Origin: Microbacterium sp. LWH13-1.2
GTDB lineage: Bacteria > Actinomycetota > Actinomycetes > Actinomycetales > Microbacteriaceae
Direction of reading: 5' to 3'
Length of the DNA: 64,000 nt
NCBI RefSeq assembly: GCF_038397735.1
Contig: NZ_CP151635.1
Span: 1,302,001-1,366,000 of the forward strand
Shown: piece by piece, positions 28,170-36,386 of the stretch
Numbering within the stretch: position 1 is the stretch's first letter
How the letters are laid out: each line of letters begins with the position of its first letter
Program-made: the position numbers and the translations under genes
The notes under the pieces: model-generated
The model's database searches: none
What the model was told of the DNA's origin: nothing
Seen by the model: only the letters and a program-made list of their open reading frames with translations

Positions 28170-28610
28170 GTGACCCCTGACGATGACGCCCGGCTGCGTG
28201 AACTCGTCGTCATGCGCAAGGTGCGCGACAGGATCGATCGCGAGTACGCGAAGCCGCTCGACGTCGAAGCCCTCGCGAAGGGCGTGCACATGAGCGCCGG
28301 TCATCTGAGCCGGCGCTTCCGCGACGCATACGGCGAGTCTCCTTACTCGTATCTGATGACCCGTCGGATCGAACGGGCTATGGCGCTGCTGCGTCGGGGC
28401 GACCTCTCGGTGACGGAGGTGTGCTTCGAGGTCGGGAGCTCGTCGCTCGGCACCTTCAGCACGAGGTTCACCGAGCTCGTCGGTGTCTCACCCCGCGTGT
28501 ACCGTGAACGCGCGACCCACGTCGAAGGCATTCCGACCATCCACGCGAAGCACGTCATCCGACCGATCAGGAATCAAGAAGCACCGCGCACGGACGCACA
28601 CCTAACCTGA
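28170..28610 (+). CDS. AraC-type HTH regulator without effector domain
   Basis: A 146-residue regulator consisting almost only of the two helix-turn-helix motifs of the AraC DNA-binding domain (VEALAKGVHMSAGHLSRRFR, then VTEVCFEVGSSSLGTFSTRF). It has no recognisable ligand-binding domain, like MarA/SoxS-type regulators. The GTG start is supported by CAAAAT six bases upstream. It lies directly before a VOC gene and a UvrA-like ABC gene on the same strand and probably controls them through the dyad at 28121-28143 (inference). Confidence 0.88.
   Translation: MTPDDDARLRELVVMRKVRDRIDREYAKPLDVEALAKGVHMSAGHLSRRFRDAYGESPYSYLMTRRIERAMALLRRGDLSVTEVCFEVGSSSLGTFSTRFTELVGVSPRVYRERATHVEGIPTIHAKHVIRPIRNQEAPRTDAHLT
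28603..28608 (+). promoter_or_regulatory. -10 box TAACCT for leaderless VOC gene
   Basis: TAACCT lies across the end of the AraC-type gene (its last T is the first base of the TGA stop) and ends six bases before the VOC ATG. Confidence 0.5.
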
Positions 28611-28614
28611 ACCC

Positions 28615-29025
28615 ATGAACATCAGCATCCACTACGCATTCCTTCCGCACACGGATGCCGAGGCAGCCCTCGGCTTCTACCGCGACGCCCTCGGATTCGA
28701 GGTGCGCAACGACGTCGGCTACGACGGTCTCCGATGGCTCACGGTCGGCCCTGAGGGCCAACCCGAAACCTCGATCGTGCTGCATCCGCCGGCGACGGAC
28801 CCTGGGATCACGGATGCCGAACGGCAGACGATCCTCGAACTCATCGCGAAGGGCAGCTACACCGCTCTCACGCTCGCGAGCGACGACCTCGACGGACTGT
28901 TCGAGAGACTGGTCGAGCAGGGCGCCGATGTCGTGCAGGAGCCCATGGACCAGCCGTACGGCGTGCGCGACTGCGCCTTCCGCGATCCCGCGGGCAATCT
29001 TCTCCGTATCAACCAGGCCGGCTGA
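28615..29025 (+). CDS. VOC-family (glyoxalase/bleomycin resistance-like) protein
   Basis: A 136-residue vicinal-oxygen-chelate fold protein with two beta-alpha-beta-beta-beta halves (HYAFLPHTDAEAALGFYRDAL at the start; GVRDCAFRDPAGNLLRI at the end). Proteins of this family bind metal or sequester antibiotics. It sits between the AraC-type regulator and the UvrA-like ABC protein; the set suggests a role in resistance or repair of a DNA-active compound, but the ligand is unknown. Leaderless start. Confidence 0.88.
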   Translation: MNISIHYAFLPHTDAEAALGFYRDALGFEVRNDVGYDGLRWLTVGPEGQPETSIVLHPPATDPGITDAERQTILELIAKGSYTALTLASDDLDGLFERLVEQGADVVQEPMDQPYGVRDCAFRDPAGNLLRINQAG

Positions 29026-29051
29026 GCAGGCCGAGAAACCCGAGGACGACC

Positions 29052-31400
29052 ATGACACACGCTGCAGACGGCCACGACCTGATCCGCGTTCAGGGTGCCC
29101 GCGAGAACAACCTCAAAGAGGTCAGCGTCGACATCCCGAAGCGTCGGCTGACGGTGTTCACGGGCGTCTCGGGATCCGGCAAGAGCTCTCTCGTGTTCGA
29201 CACGATCGCCGCCGAATCGAGGCGCATGATCGACGAGACCTACAGCGCCTTCGTGCAGGGATTCATGCCGTCAGTGCCCCGGCCGGACGTCGACGTCCTC
29301 GAGGGGCTCACGACCTCGATCATCGTCGATCAGGAGCGCCTCGGGGCGAACCCCCGATCGACAGTCGGCACGGTGACCGACGCGAACGCGATGCTGCGCA
29401 TCCTGTTCAGCAAGCTGGGCCAGCCCTACATCGGCGGACCGACCGCCTTCTCGTTCAACATCCCCACCCAGAAGGCCAGCGGCGTGATGACGGGGCCGGG
29501 CGGCGAGAAGAAGATCGTCAAGGACGCGATCTACCTCGGCGGCATGTGCCCCAGATGCGAGGGCAGGGGAGCGGTCTCCGACCTCGACCTCGCTCAGATC
29601 GTCGACGAGTCGAAGTCGCTCGACGAGGGCGCGATCATGGTGCCGGGGTACACGGCGGACGGGTGGATGGTGAAGGGCTTCTCGGCCTCCGGCTTCTACC
29701 CGGCCGACAAGCCGGTCGCCGAGTTCACGGAGAAGCAGCGGCAGCTGTTCCTCTATGGCGAGGTCACAAAGGTCAAGATCTCGGGCATCAACATGACCTA
29801 CGAGGGACTGATCCCGAAGATCACGAAGTCGATGCTCTCGAAGGATCTCGACGCGCTGCAGCCCCACATCCGCGCGTTCGTCGAGCGCGTCGCGACCTTT
29901 GCGACCTGCCCCGAGTGCGACGGCACCCGACTCACCGAGGGCGCTCGCTCGTCGAAGATCGACGGGATCAGCATCGCTGACGCGTGCCGCATGCAGGTCA
30001 CCGACCTCGCGGCGTGGGTGCGCGGTCTCGAGCTTCCCGGTGCCGCGCCGCTCCTTGAGGCGCTGAGCGCGAACCTCGACGCGTTCGTCACGCTCGGCCT
30101 CGGCTATCTGAGTCTCGAACGCCCGTCGGGCACGCTGTCCGGGGGAGAGGCGCAGCGCATCAAGATGCTCCGTCACCTCGGCTCGTCGCTGACGGATGTG
30201 ACCTATGTGTTCGACGAGCCCACGATCGGGCTGCACCCGCACGACATCCAGCGCATGAACACGCTGCTGCTGCGGCTGCGCGACAAGGGCAACACCGTTC
30301 TCGTGGTCGAGCACAAGCCCGAGACCATCGCCATCGGAGACCATGTGATCGACCTCGGTCCTGGCGCGGGGAGCGCAGGCGGCGAGATCTGCTTCGAGGG
30401 CACGGTCGAAGCGCTCAAGGCCAGCGGCACCCGCACGGGAAAGCACCTCGACGACCGAGCAGCGCTCAAGCCCTCTGTGCGCACGAGCAACGGGGCGATC
30501 GAGGTGCGCGGCGCCACGGCGAACAACCTGCAGGATGTCGATGTCGACATCCCCACGGGCGTGCTCACCGTCGTCACCGGCGTCGCAGGTTCGGGCAAGA
30601 GCTCGCTCATCCACGGCTCGGTGTCGAAGCTCGAGGGCGTCGTCGCGATCGATCAGGGAGCGATCAAGGGCTCACGCCGCAGCAACCCTGCGACCTACAC
30701 CGGACTGCTCGAGCCCATCCGCAAGGCGTTCGCGAAGGCCAACGGGGTGAAGCCCGCCCTCTTCAGCGCGAACTCCGAGGGCGCCTGTCCGACATGCAAG
30801 GGCGCGGGCGTCATCATCACCGAGCTCGGGTTCATGGACACGATCGAGACGCCGTGCGAGGACTGCGGCGGCAAGCGCTTCCAGGCCGCCGTGCTCGAGT
30901 ACAAGCTCGCAGGCAAGGACATCACCCAGGTGCTGGATCTGCCGGTCTCCGAGGCGCGGATCTTCTTCTCCGAGGGCGATGCGAAGCTGCCGGCGGCGGC
31001 TGCCATTCTCGGGCGCCTCGAAGACGTCGGGCTCGGCTACCTCTCGCTCGGCCAGCCGCTGTCGACGCTGTCGGGCGGTGAGCGGCAGCGCATCAAGCTG
31101 GCGATCCAGATGGGGGAGAAGGGCGACACCTACGTCCTCGACGAGCCCACCACCGGTCTGCACCTCGCCGACGTCCAGAACATCCTGGGGCTGCTCGACA
31201 GGCTCGTGGAATCGGGCAAGACGGTGATCGTCATCGAACACCACCAGGCGGTGATGGCCCACGCCGACTGGATCATCGACATCGGTCCGGGCGCCGGGCA
31301 CGACGGCGGACGAGTGGTCTTCGAAGGAAGCCCCGCAGATCTCGTGGCGGCGAAGTCGACGGTGACGGGGGAGCACCTCGCCGCGTACGTCGGGGCATAG
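29052..31400 (+). CDS. UvrA-like ABC ATPase (DrrC-type, class II UvrA)
   Basis: A 782-residue paralogue of excinuclease subunit UvrA, shorter than the ~950-residue housekeeping protein. Two ABC modules are complete: Walker A GVSGSGKSSL near 36 and GVAGSGKSSL near 514; signatures LSGGEAQRIK and LSGGERQRIK; Walker B FDEPTIGLHPHD and LDEPTTGLHLAD. CxxC zinc motifs (CPRC, CPEC, CPTC, CEDC) are kept. Such short UvrA proteins (DrrC of anthracycline producers) protect DNA from intercalating drugs. GAGGACG precedes the ATG. Third gene of the AraC-VOC-UvrA-like operon. It converges on the serine hydrolase with a 12-base gap. Confidence 0.9.
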   Translation: MTHAADGHDLIRVQGARENNLKEVSVDIPKRRLTVFTGVSGSGKSSLVFDTIAAESRRMIDETYSAFVQGFMPSVPRPDVDVLEGLTTSIIVDQERLGANPRSTVGTVTDANAMLRILFSKLGQPYIGGPTAFSFNIPTQKASGVMTGPGGEKKIVKDAIYLGGMCPRCEGRGAVSDLDLAQIVDESKSLDEGAIMVPGYTADGWMVKGFSASGFYPADKPVAEFTEKQRQLFLYGEVTKVKISGINMTYEGLIPKITKSMLSKDLDALQPHIRAFVERVATFATCPECDGTRLTEGARSSKIDGISIADACRMQVTDLAAWVRGLELPGAAPLLEALSANLDAFVTLGLGYLSLERPSGTLSGGEAQRIKMLRHLGSSLTDVTYVFDEPTIGLHPHDIQRMNTLLLRLRDKGNTVLVVEHKPETIAIGDHVIDLGPGAGSAGGEICFEGTVEALKASGTRTGKHLDDRAALKPSVRTSNGAIEVRGATANNLQDVDVDIPTGVLTVVTGVAGSGKSSLIHGSVSKLEGVVAIDQGAIKGSRRSNPATYTGLLEPIRKAFAKANGVKPALFSANSEGACPTCKGAGVIITELGFMDTIETPCEDCGGKRFQAAVLEYKLAGKDITQVLDLPVSEARIFFSEGDAKLPAAAAILGRLEDVGLGYLSLGQPLSTLSGGERQRIKLAIQMGEKGDTYVLDEPTTGLHLADVQNILGLLDRLVESGKTVIVIEHHQAVMAHADWIIDIGPGAGHDGGRVVFEGSPADLVAAKSTVTGEHLAAYVGA

Positions 31401-31412
31401 GGCACAGCCTGG

Positions 31413-32834
31413 TCACGCGACGTCGGGACGGGTCATCAACGGTGATGTCGCATGGGTGACCAGGTCCGTTCCGGTCAGAGGAACGGTCACCCACCTGAGC
31501 TCCGCCCTCGCACCGCGGACGGTCAACCGGACACGGTGGGGCGTGTTCACGACGTGGAGCTCCGCCACGAAGGCGTCTCCCTGCCATGCGCCGGCCGCAG
31601 CGAGCGGCCGCCCGAGCGGAGCACTCCGCGCCCAGTGTCCGAAGCCGACGGGAAGTGCGAAGAGCTCCCCGAATCGTAGGAGCCAGCCGCCCGATTGTGG
31701 ATGAAGGACCACCGGAGTGCCGCTCGGGAGCCCGGAGTCCGGGTGCGAGGCATCGACGATCGCCCGGGAGTCGGTCGAGGCGGGTCCCGGGTCGCCGTGG
31801 ACCATAGGAAGAGCAAGGTGTCGAAGCCTGCGCATGAGCATGAGATCACCACCGACATCACCTGACGTATCGATCCCAGGCAGCAGAGAGTCCCGGATCG
31901 CATCCAGCGCATCCTGCGCGTGACCTATCTCCGTGTGCGCTGCGGTGAGGACGACGACCACGTCGAGATCAGGCACGACGATGCACTGCTGGCCGTATGC
32001 TCCGTTGCCGTGGAAGCCGTGCGCGGACATCCAGATCTGATAGCCGTAACCGGAGTGGAAGTCCGCACCCGGGGCGCCTGGTGAGAAGTGCCTGCTGTCG
32101 ATATGCTTGCGCGTCGCCGAAGCGACCCACTCGCGAGACAGCAGCTGACGCCCCTGCCATTCGCCGCCGCGCAGCATCAGCTCGCCGAAGGCTGCGACGG
32201 CCTCGGTCGTGAGGTGCAATCCATGGAACCCGAAGACCGCGCCGCTGCCGACTCGATCCCATTCGGCCCCGGTGATGCCCATCGGTCCGAACAGTCGGTC
32301 GTCCAGCAACCGGGGGAGCGTCTGCCCGGAGACATGCTCGATCATCCGCGCCAGAATGAAGGTCGTCGCGTTGTCGTAGGTGTGCCGCGTCCCAGGCGCT
32401 GCTTCGATCGGCATCCGCAGGTATCCGCGCACGAGATCGCTCGGTTCGAGCGCCCATGCGCTCTCGAGCGTGTCTTCGGCATGGCCGGCGGTCATCGTCA
32501 GGAGATGCTGAACGGTGAGAACGCGCGCTTCGGCGGGAATGTCGTCGGGAACATGATGCGGCAGTACGTCGACGATTCGATCATCGAGGGTCAGCAGTCC
32601 GTCGTCCACGACGAGGCCTACTCCCATCGCCGTGAAGGACTTCGTCAGCGAGTAGAGCAGATGCGGTTCGTCAGCGGAGTAGGGAGCCCACCAGCCTTCT
32701 GCGACGACGTGGCCGCGGCGAACGATCATGAGCGAATGGCACTCGATCCCCCTCCGCTCGAGACGATCCAGGAGCGCACCGATGGCCGAGGACGAGACGT
32801 CGACGGATGCGGGGGAGGTACGCGGCAAGGACAC
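31413..32834 (-). CDS. Beta-lactamase-family serine hydrolase
   Basis: A 473-residue class C-like serine hydrolase. The catalytic SxxK is SLTK (LLYSLTKSF) near residue 68, the YxN triad member is YDN (HTYDNATTF) near 150, and an HG-x-G stretch (HGFHGNGAYG) near 280 stands where the third motif falls. A C-terminal beta domain of about 130 residues follows. Members are esterases, peptidases or inactive relatives, so beta-lactam hydrolysis is not implied. No signal peptide. The start is GTG 32834, with TACGAT exactly six bases upstream; a longer frame would overlap the methyltransferase gene. Confidence 0.87.
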   Translation of the reverse strand: MSLPRTSPASVDVSSSAIGALLDRLERRGIECHSLMIVRRGHVVAEGWWAPYSADEPHLLYSLTKSFTAMGVGLVVDDGLLTLDDRIVDVLPHHVPDDIPAEARVLTVQHLLTMTAGHAEDTLESAWALEPSDLVRGYLRMPIEAAPGTRHTYDNATTFILARMIEHVSGQTLPRLLDDRLFGPMGITGAEWDRVGSGAVFGFHGLHLTTEAVAAFGELMLRGGEWQGRQLLSREWVASATRKHIDSRHFSPGAPGADFHSGYGYQIWMSAHGFHGNGAYGQQCIVVPDLDVVVVLTAAHTEIGHAQDALDAIRDSLLPGIDTSGDVGGDLMLMRRLRHLALPMVHGDPGPASTDSRAIVDASHPDSGLPSGTPVVLHPQSGGWLLRFGELFALPVGFGHWARSAPLGRPLAAAGAWQGDAFVAELHVVNTPHRVRLTVRGARAELRWVTVPLTGTDLVTHATSPLMTRPDVA

Positions 32835-32840
32835 GACGTC

Positions 32841-32846
32841 ATCGTA
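32841..32846 (-). promoter_or_regulatory. -10 box TACGAT for leaderless serine hydrolase gene
   Basis: TACGAT on the minus strand ends six bases before the GTG at 32834. Confidence 0.5.
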
Positions 32847-32858
32847 CGGGCCCCGTAC
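32844..32858. promoter_or_regulatory. Palindrome overlapping the serine hydrolase -10 box
   Basis: GTACGGG-C-CCCGTAC is a perfect 7-bp dyad that covers the upstream half of the TACGAT hexamer. A bound regulator would block the promoter. Confidence 0.4.
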
Positions 32859-32881
32859 CGATATGGCAGGGCTCGCTGCAG

Positions 32882-33727
32882 TCAGTCCTTGTACGCCACG
32901 ATCGTGAAGGTGCACGGGATGAGGTTGCGCTCCGCCTCCGGCCAGGCATAGCCGCGCGGGACCTCGACCATCCGAGGGCTGAACCGCCAGGGGAGTGTGC
33001 GACCCTCGTCGAAGTGGACGAGGCGGAGACCGGCGCGGAGCAGCGAACCGAGGATCTCGGACAGCGGATGCGGCCATTCATAGGTCCGGGCATGCGCGAC
33101 CGTCCCATCTCCGGCGTACGTGGTCTCGTCATCCCACTGTTGTGCGCGGCCGTCCCCGAAATAGGAATAGCGCGTGACGAAGCCCTCTGCATCCTCGTCG
33201 AGGGCGAGGAGCGCCGGATGACCGTCTCTGATGAAGAAAGTCCCGCCCGGACGCAGCAGGGCGACGATCTGAGCGGCCCAGCGATCGAGATCCTGCAGCC
33301 AGCAGATGGTGCCGATGCTCGTGTACACGACATCGAAGTCACCCGACACCGCGTTCCTGGCTTCGAGGACGTCGGTCTGGACCCAGGTCGCCGCGGTTCC
33401 GGTGCGTTCCGCGAGAGAGGCGGCCACCCGCAGCGCAGGCTCCGAGAAGTCCACGCCCGTCACGCGGGCACCGGAACGAGCCAGCGAGATCGTATCGGTG
33501 CCGATGTGGCATTGCAGGTGGCAGACATCGAGTCCTGAGAGGTTTCCACCACGCACGAAACGATCGAGCACCGGCAGATCGTCGCTCACGACATCGCTGA
33601 TATGGCTCGGATCGTCATAGGCATCCAATCCGTATGCCTCTTCGTGCAGCGGCACGCGATCATCCCAGTTCCGCAGGTTCGCGCTGCGTGCGGCATCCCA
33701 GCCGATCTCGACACTGTCTCCGTTCAC
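32882..33727 (-). CDS. Class I SAM-dependent methyltransferase
   Basis: A 281-residue methyltransferase. The AdoMet motif reads DVCHLQCHIGTDTISLA near residue 67, with the acidic motif II residue in VTGVDFSEPAL and motif IV in DFDVVYTSIGTICW. The C-terminal 90 residues form a beta-rich extension. The substrate is unknown. The start is GTG with TAAGCT six bases upstream. It lies 47 bases before the serine hydrolase on the same strand, but each gene has its own promoter. An AT-rich palindrome lies 49 bases upstream of the start. Confidence 0.86.
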   Translation of the reverse strand: MNGDSVEIGWDAARSANLRNWDDRVPLHEEAYGLDAYDDPSHISDVVSDDLPVLDRFVRGGNLSGLDVCHLQCHIGTDTISLARSGARVTGVDFSEPALRVAASLAERTGTAATWVQTDVLEARNAVSGDFDVVYTSIGTICWLQDLDRWAAQIVALLRPGGTFFIRDGHPALLALDEDAEGFVTRYSYFGDGRAQQWDDETTYAGDGTVAHARTYEWPHPLSEILGSLLRAGLRLVHFDEGRTLPWRFSPRMVEVPRGYAWPEAERNLIPCTFTIVAYKD

Positions 33728-33733
33728 GGCTCG

Positions 33734-33739
33734 AGCTTA
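33734..33739 (-). promoter_or_regulatory. -10 box TAAGCT for leaderless methyltransferase gene
   Basis: TAAGCT ends six bases before the GTG at 33727. Confidence 0.5.
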
Positions 33740-33775
33740 GTGAGAGCAGCTGTCACCCCGCTCGCGGTATCGCCG

Positions 33776-33789
33776 ATAATGCACATTAT
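33776..33789. promoter_or_regulatory. AT-rich palindrome upstream of methyltransferase
   Basis: ATAATG-CA-CATTAT is a perfect 14-base palindrome in an otherwise GC-rich 123-base gap. It lies 37 bases upstream of the TAAGCT hexamer, a position suited to an activator. The gap 33728-33850 holds nothing else that I can recognise. Confidence 0.45.
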
Positions 33790-33850
33790 GTCAGCTCACG
33801 TTCGAAGACGCCTCCCCGAAGTACTTGATCGAGGGTCATGCGCGCGAGGA

Positions 33851-34981
33851 TCACCAGGGCGTGCCGTTGAGGTCGATGTCGCCCTGCGGCCACTGCTCTG
33901 CCCCAGCGCGCAGGTTCGGGCAGGCGTAGACGAGGATCGGCGCACCGCCAGACGTCACGGTCGCCTTCGCACCGCTCATCGACACATGGCGCTCCACAGC
34001 GTTCACCCGTGTCCAGCCGGTGCGCTCGTAGAACGACGTGACCTCCTCTCGGCAGCCGAGATAGCCGAATTCGACACGATCGTCGTCGCGCATCGCCTGC
34101 TGGGCGTGGGTCATCACCCGACGTCCGGCCCCGCGGGAGCGCCAGTCCGGATGGACCAGGACTCCCCCGGTCCCGGCGACTGTGACCATGCGCTCCCCAA
34201 CCCGTATGACGCGTCGCTGGAAGCCGACGTGGGCAACGGCCGCGTTCCCATGGAAGATCATCGTGTGCACGTCCGCGGGAGAATAACCGTACGGACGGTC
34301 AGGGTCCCACTCGCCGTGCGTCTCTCGGTACTCGGAATCGAAGAGGTCGCGCAGCGCAGCCGTCTGGGACTCTGACAGCGCTCCGTGTTCTACGGTGATG
34401 ACATGCTCGGCAACGGGCGCTGGCTTGAGTCTCGGCGCCCGCACTGTCAGGATCGTCCGTCCATGTTCGCCGGTCGGAAGATCGTCGCCCGAATTCTCGA
34501 AGCCGAGCTTCTCGAGAACACGACGCGAGGCGACATTCCAGTCCCATACGCTCGCCCAGAGTCGCTCGTATCCCTCGGCGTCGGACCACGCGAGGACCGC
34601 TCGGGCGGCTTCCGTCGCGTAGCCGTGATTGTGGACCCTGCTCAGAAGTTCGAAGGCGATCTCCGGCTCGTCCGCTGATCCCTTGCCTGCGAAGATGAGC
34701 CCGCAGTATCCATACACCTCGCCGGTCGTCGCGTCTTGGACGGACAGCAGGTCGGAGCGCCGGTCTCGCTCCTCGGCGATGTGAGCCGCTATGTCGGAGA
34801 CCGTCGGGTGGCCAGTCGCGTCGGGTCTGCGGTGCGGCGGCACGCGTTCGTCTCGTTCGCTCCACAGCCGATGGAATACCTCGGCGTCCGCCACCACCTG
34901 CGGCCGGAGAGTCAGCCGATCCGTCCGCAAGGTCGTTTCCCCCAGCGCTCCTCGTGCGGGAGCCGAAGCGGTCGAGTTCAC
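33851..34981 (-). CDS. Double GNAT-domain N-acetyltransferase
   Basis: A 376-residue protein with two acetyltransferase domains. Residues 15-190 are RimJ/RimL-like (LRTDRLTLRP, then GYATEAARAVLAW and NVASRRVLEKLGF). Residues 200-376 form a second GNAT domain with the acetyl-CoA motif A in VHPDWRSRGAGRRVM and a tail (GDIDLNGTPW) that recalls aminoglycoside 2'-N-acetyltransferases. The GTG start overlaps the stop of the SRPBCC gene (GTGA); the longer frame upstream is the antisense-frame of that gene. The substrate is unknown; AAC(2')-like activity is only a possibility. Confidence 0.82.
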   Translation of the reverse strand: MNSTASAPARGALGETTLRTDRLTLRPQVVADAEVFHRLWSERDERVPPHRRPDATGHPTVSDIAAHIAEERDRRSDLLSVQDATTGEVYGYCGLIFAGKGSADEPEIAFELLSRVHNHGYATEAARAVLAWSDAEGYERLWASVWDWNVASRRVLEKLGFENSGDDLPTGEHGRTILTVRAPRLKPAPVAEHVITVEHGALSESQTAALRDLFDSEYRETHGEWDPDRPYGYSPADVHTMIFHGNAAVAHVGFQRRVIRVGERMVTVAGTGGVLVHPDWRSRGAGRRVMTHAQQAMRDDDRVEFGYLGCREEVTSFYERTGWTRVNAVERHVSMSGAKATVTSGGAPILVYACPNLRAGAEQWPQGDIDLNGTPW

Positions 34982-35469
34982 GTCGTCGACCCGGATTCGG
35001 CGAGGTCGGCCAGAGCCGCCGTCACCGAGCACCACCCCTCGAAGAATCCGAGGTCCTCGTGCAGATCTCGCGCAGCGGGATCTCCGTGTCGAACGACCAC
35101 GCGGTAAGCCGTGCCCTCGGGATGCTCGTCGAGCGTGATCTCCGCCGTCATCGATACTGGTTCGGGCTTCGCAGGGCGCCAGGCGCTGTCGACCACATTC
35201 GCGAAGAGCAGCCGTCGTCCTGGCTCGACGACGAGGAAGATGCCATCCGTGTGCGGGAAGTACTCCCCCGCGGGCTCCCGCATGCTGGTGACGAAGCCGC
35301 CGCCCGGATGCACGTCGAGGTGGTCGACGCGCGCCTGCATGGGGGCCGGAATCCACCACTGTGCGAGAAGCTGCGGGTCTGTCCATGCGCGCCACACCGC
35401 CGACGGTGACGCCCGGATCGTCCTCTCCAGAGTCAGATCGAGACGCGGGTCGAGGGCTGTGCTGGTCAT
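34978..35469 (-). CDS. SRPBCC (AHSA1-like) domain protein
   Basis: A 163-residue START/Bet v1-like protein (LTLERTIRASPSAVWRAWTD at the start, HPGGGFVTSMREPAGEY, then TAYRVVVRHGDP). These bind hydrophobic ligands or act as co-chaperone-like proteins. It lies between an ArsR-type regulator and the double GNAT protein with four-base overlaps on both sides, so the three form one translationally coupled operon. ArsR-SRPBCC pairs are common in Actinobacteria. Confidence 0.9.
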   Translation of the reverse strand: MTSTALDPRLDLTLERTIRASPSAVWRAWTDPQLLAQWWIPAPMQARVDHLDVHPGGGFVTSMREPAGEYFPHTDGIFLVVEPGRRLLFANVVDSAWRPAKPEPVSMTAEITLDEHPEGTAYRVVVRHGDPAARDLHEDLGFFEGWCSVTAALADLAESGSTT

Positions 35470-35798
35470 ACTGTCTCCTCCAGGTCGGTCACCAGGGACT
35501 CGAGTCGGTCCGTTCGCTCATGCCAGAGCCGGCGTTGCTCGTCAAGCCAATCGCCGATGACGGCGAGACGCTCGGGATCGAGTGTGCAGGTGCGCACACG
35601 TCCGCTTTTCGAGGTGCGGATGAGTCCGCTCTCCTCCAGCGCGCGGATGTGCTTCAGGAACGACGGCAGTGTGATCGCGAAGGGCTGGGCGAGCTCCCCC
35701 ACGCTCGCGGGTCCACGCCCGAGCGATCGGATGACCTCGCGCCGCGTCGGGTCGGCGAGAGCGAGAAAGACCTCGTTCACACCGTCATGGTTTGCCAT
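35466..35798 (-). CDS. ArsR-family winged-helix repressor
   Basis: A 110-residue ArsR/SmtB-like regulator (VFLALADPTRREVIRSLGRG, recognition helix LPSFLKHIRALEESGLI). It has no Cys metal site, so a non-metal signal is likely. It leads the ArsR-SRPBCC-GNAT operon and probably represses it. The inverted repeat TTGCGC/GCGCAA at 35810-35834 just upstream is a weak operator candidate. Confidence 0.9.
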   Translation of the reverse strand: MANHDGVNEVFLALADPTRREVIRSLGRGPASVGELAQPFAITLPSFLKHIRALEESGLIRTSKSGRVRTCTLDPERLAVIGDWLDEQRRLWHERTDRLESLVTDLEETV

Positions 35799-35825
35799 GA
35801 GGGTAAGTATTGCGCGCGTGGAAGG

Positions 35826-36371
35826 TTAGCGCAAGGGCACAGTATGTGCGGGCCTCGTCATGCAGACGAGTCCCTCCCGGTCATCCCACGACTCGACACG
35901 GACGAACCCACGGGATTCGTACAACCCGATCGCCGGAGCCCGCCAGTCCCAGACGGACAGGCGGACGTTGCCAGAGGTCAGCGCCAGCGCCGCATCCAGC
36001 AATGCGGATCCGAGTCCGCGCCCGCGAAGATCCGGATCCGCCCAGAGGCGCTTGATCTCGGTCTCTCCCCCGGCGATCCGAATGATCACGACCCCGACAG
36101 GCTGCTGCCCGATGACGGCGACAAGTGTCGTGCAGTCGGCATACGAGACGCGCGGGTCCGCCACCTCGCGCTCGTATCGTGGCGGCAACCCCGTGATCGG
36201 CACAGCCGACTCGGCCCGACCGCGCTCATGCTTCTCCGCTTCGGTCTGCAGGAGGTAGGTGCGGACGAGCGTACTCACCGCAGCCGTATCGGCTTCGTCC
36301 CACCGCGATTCCCTGACCCGGATCGACAGCCCGGGTCGGTCAGGCGACGAGTGCAGACGGGACGAGGTCAC
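35826..36371 (-). CDS. GNAT-family N-acetyltransferase
   Basis: A 181-residue GNAT protein. Motif A is RLWADPDLRGRGLGSALLDAAL near residue 115, preceded by the strand VVIIRIAGGETEI and followed by YESRGFVRV. The first 60 residues are atypical. Substrate unknown. The GTG start has CAGAAT six bases upstream. TAA stop, one of the few here. Confidence 0.86.
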   Translation of the reverse strand: MTSSRLHSSPDRPGLSIRVRESRWDEADTAAVSTLVRTYLLQTEAEKHERGRAESAVPITGLPPRYEREVADPRVSYADCTTLVAVIGQQPVGVVIIRIAGGETEIKRLWADPDLRGRGLGSALLDAALALTSGNVRLSVWDWRAPAIGLYESRGFVRVESWDDREGLVCMTRPAHTVPLR

Positions 36372-36377
36372 ACACCC

Positions 36378-36383
36378 ATTCTG
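36378..36383 (-). promoter_or_regulatory. -10-like CAGAAT for leaderless GNAT gene
   Basis: CAGAAT ends six bases before the GTG at 36371; first base off consensus. Confidence 0.35.
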
Positions 36384-36386
36384 CCC

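Noticed and set aside
29052..31400. Housekeeping excinuclease subunit UvrA
   Set aside because: At 782 residues it is about 170 shorter than UvrA and sits in a small regulator-VOC operon, so it is a class II, DrrC-like paralogue.
31413..32834. Beta-lactamase resistance gene
   Set aside because: No signal peptide, class C-like fold shared by many esterases; SxxK and YxN alone do not show beta-lactam hydrolysis.
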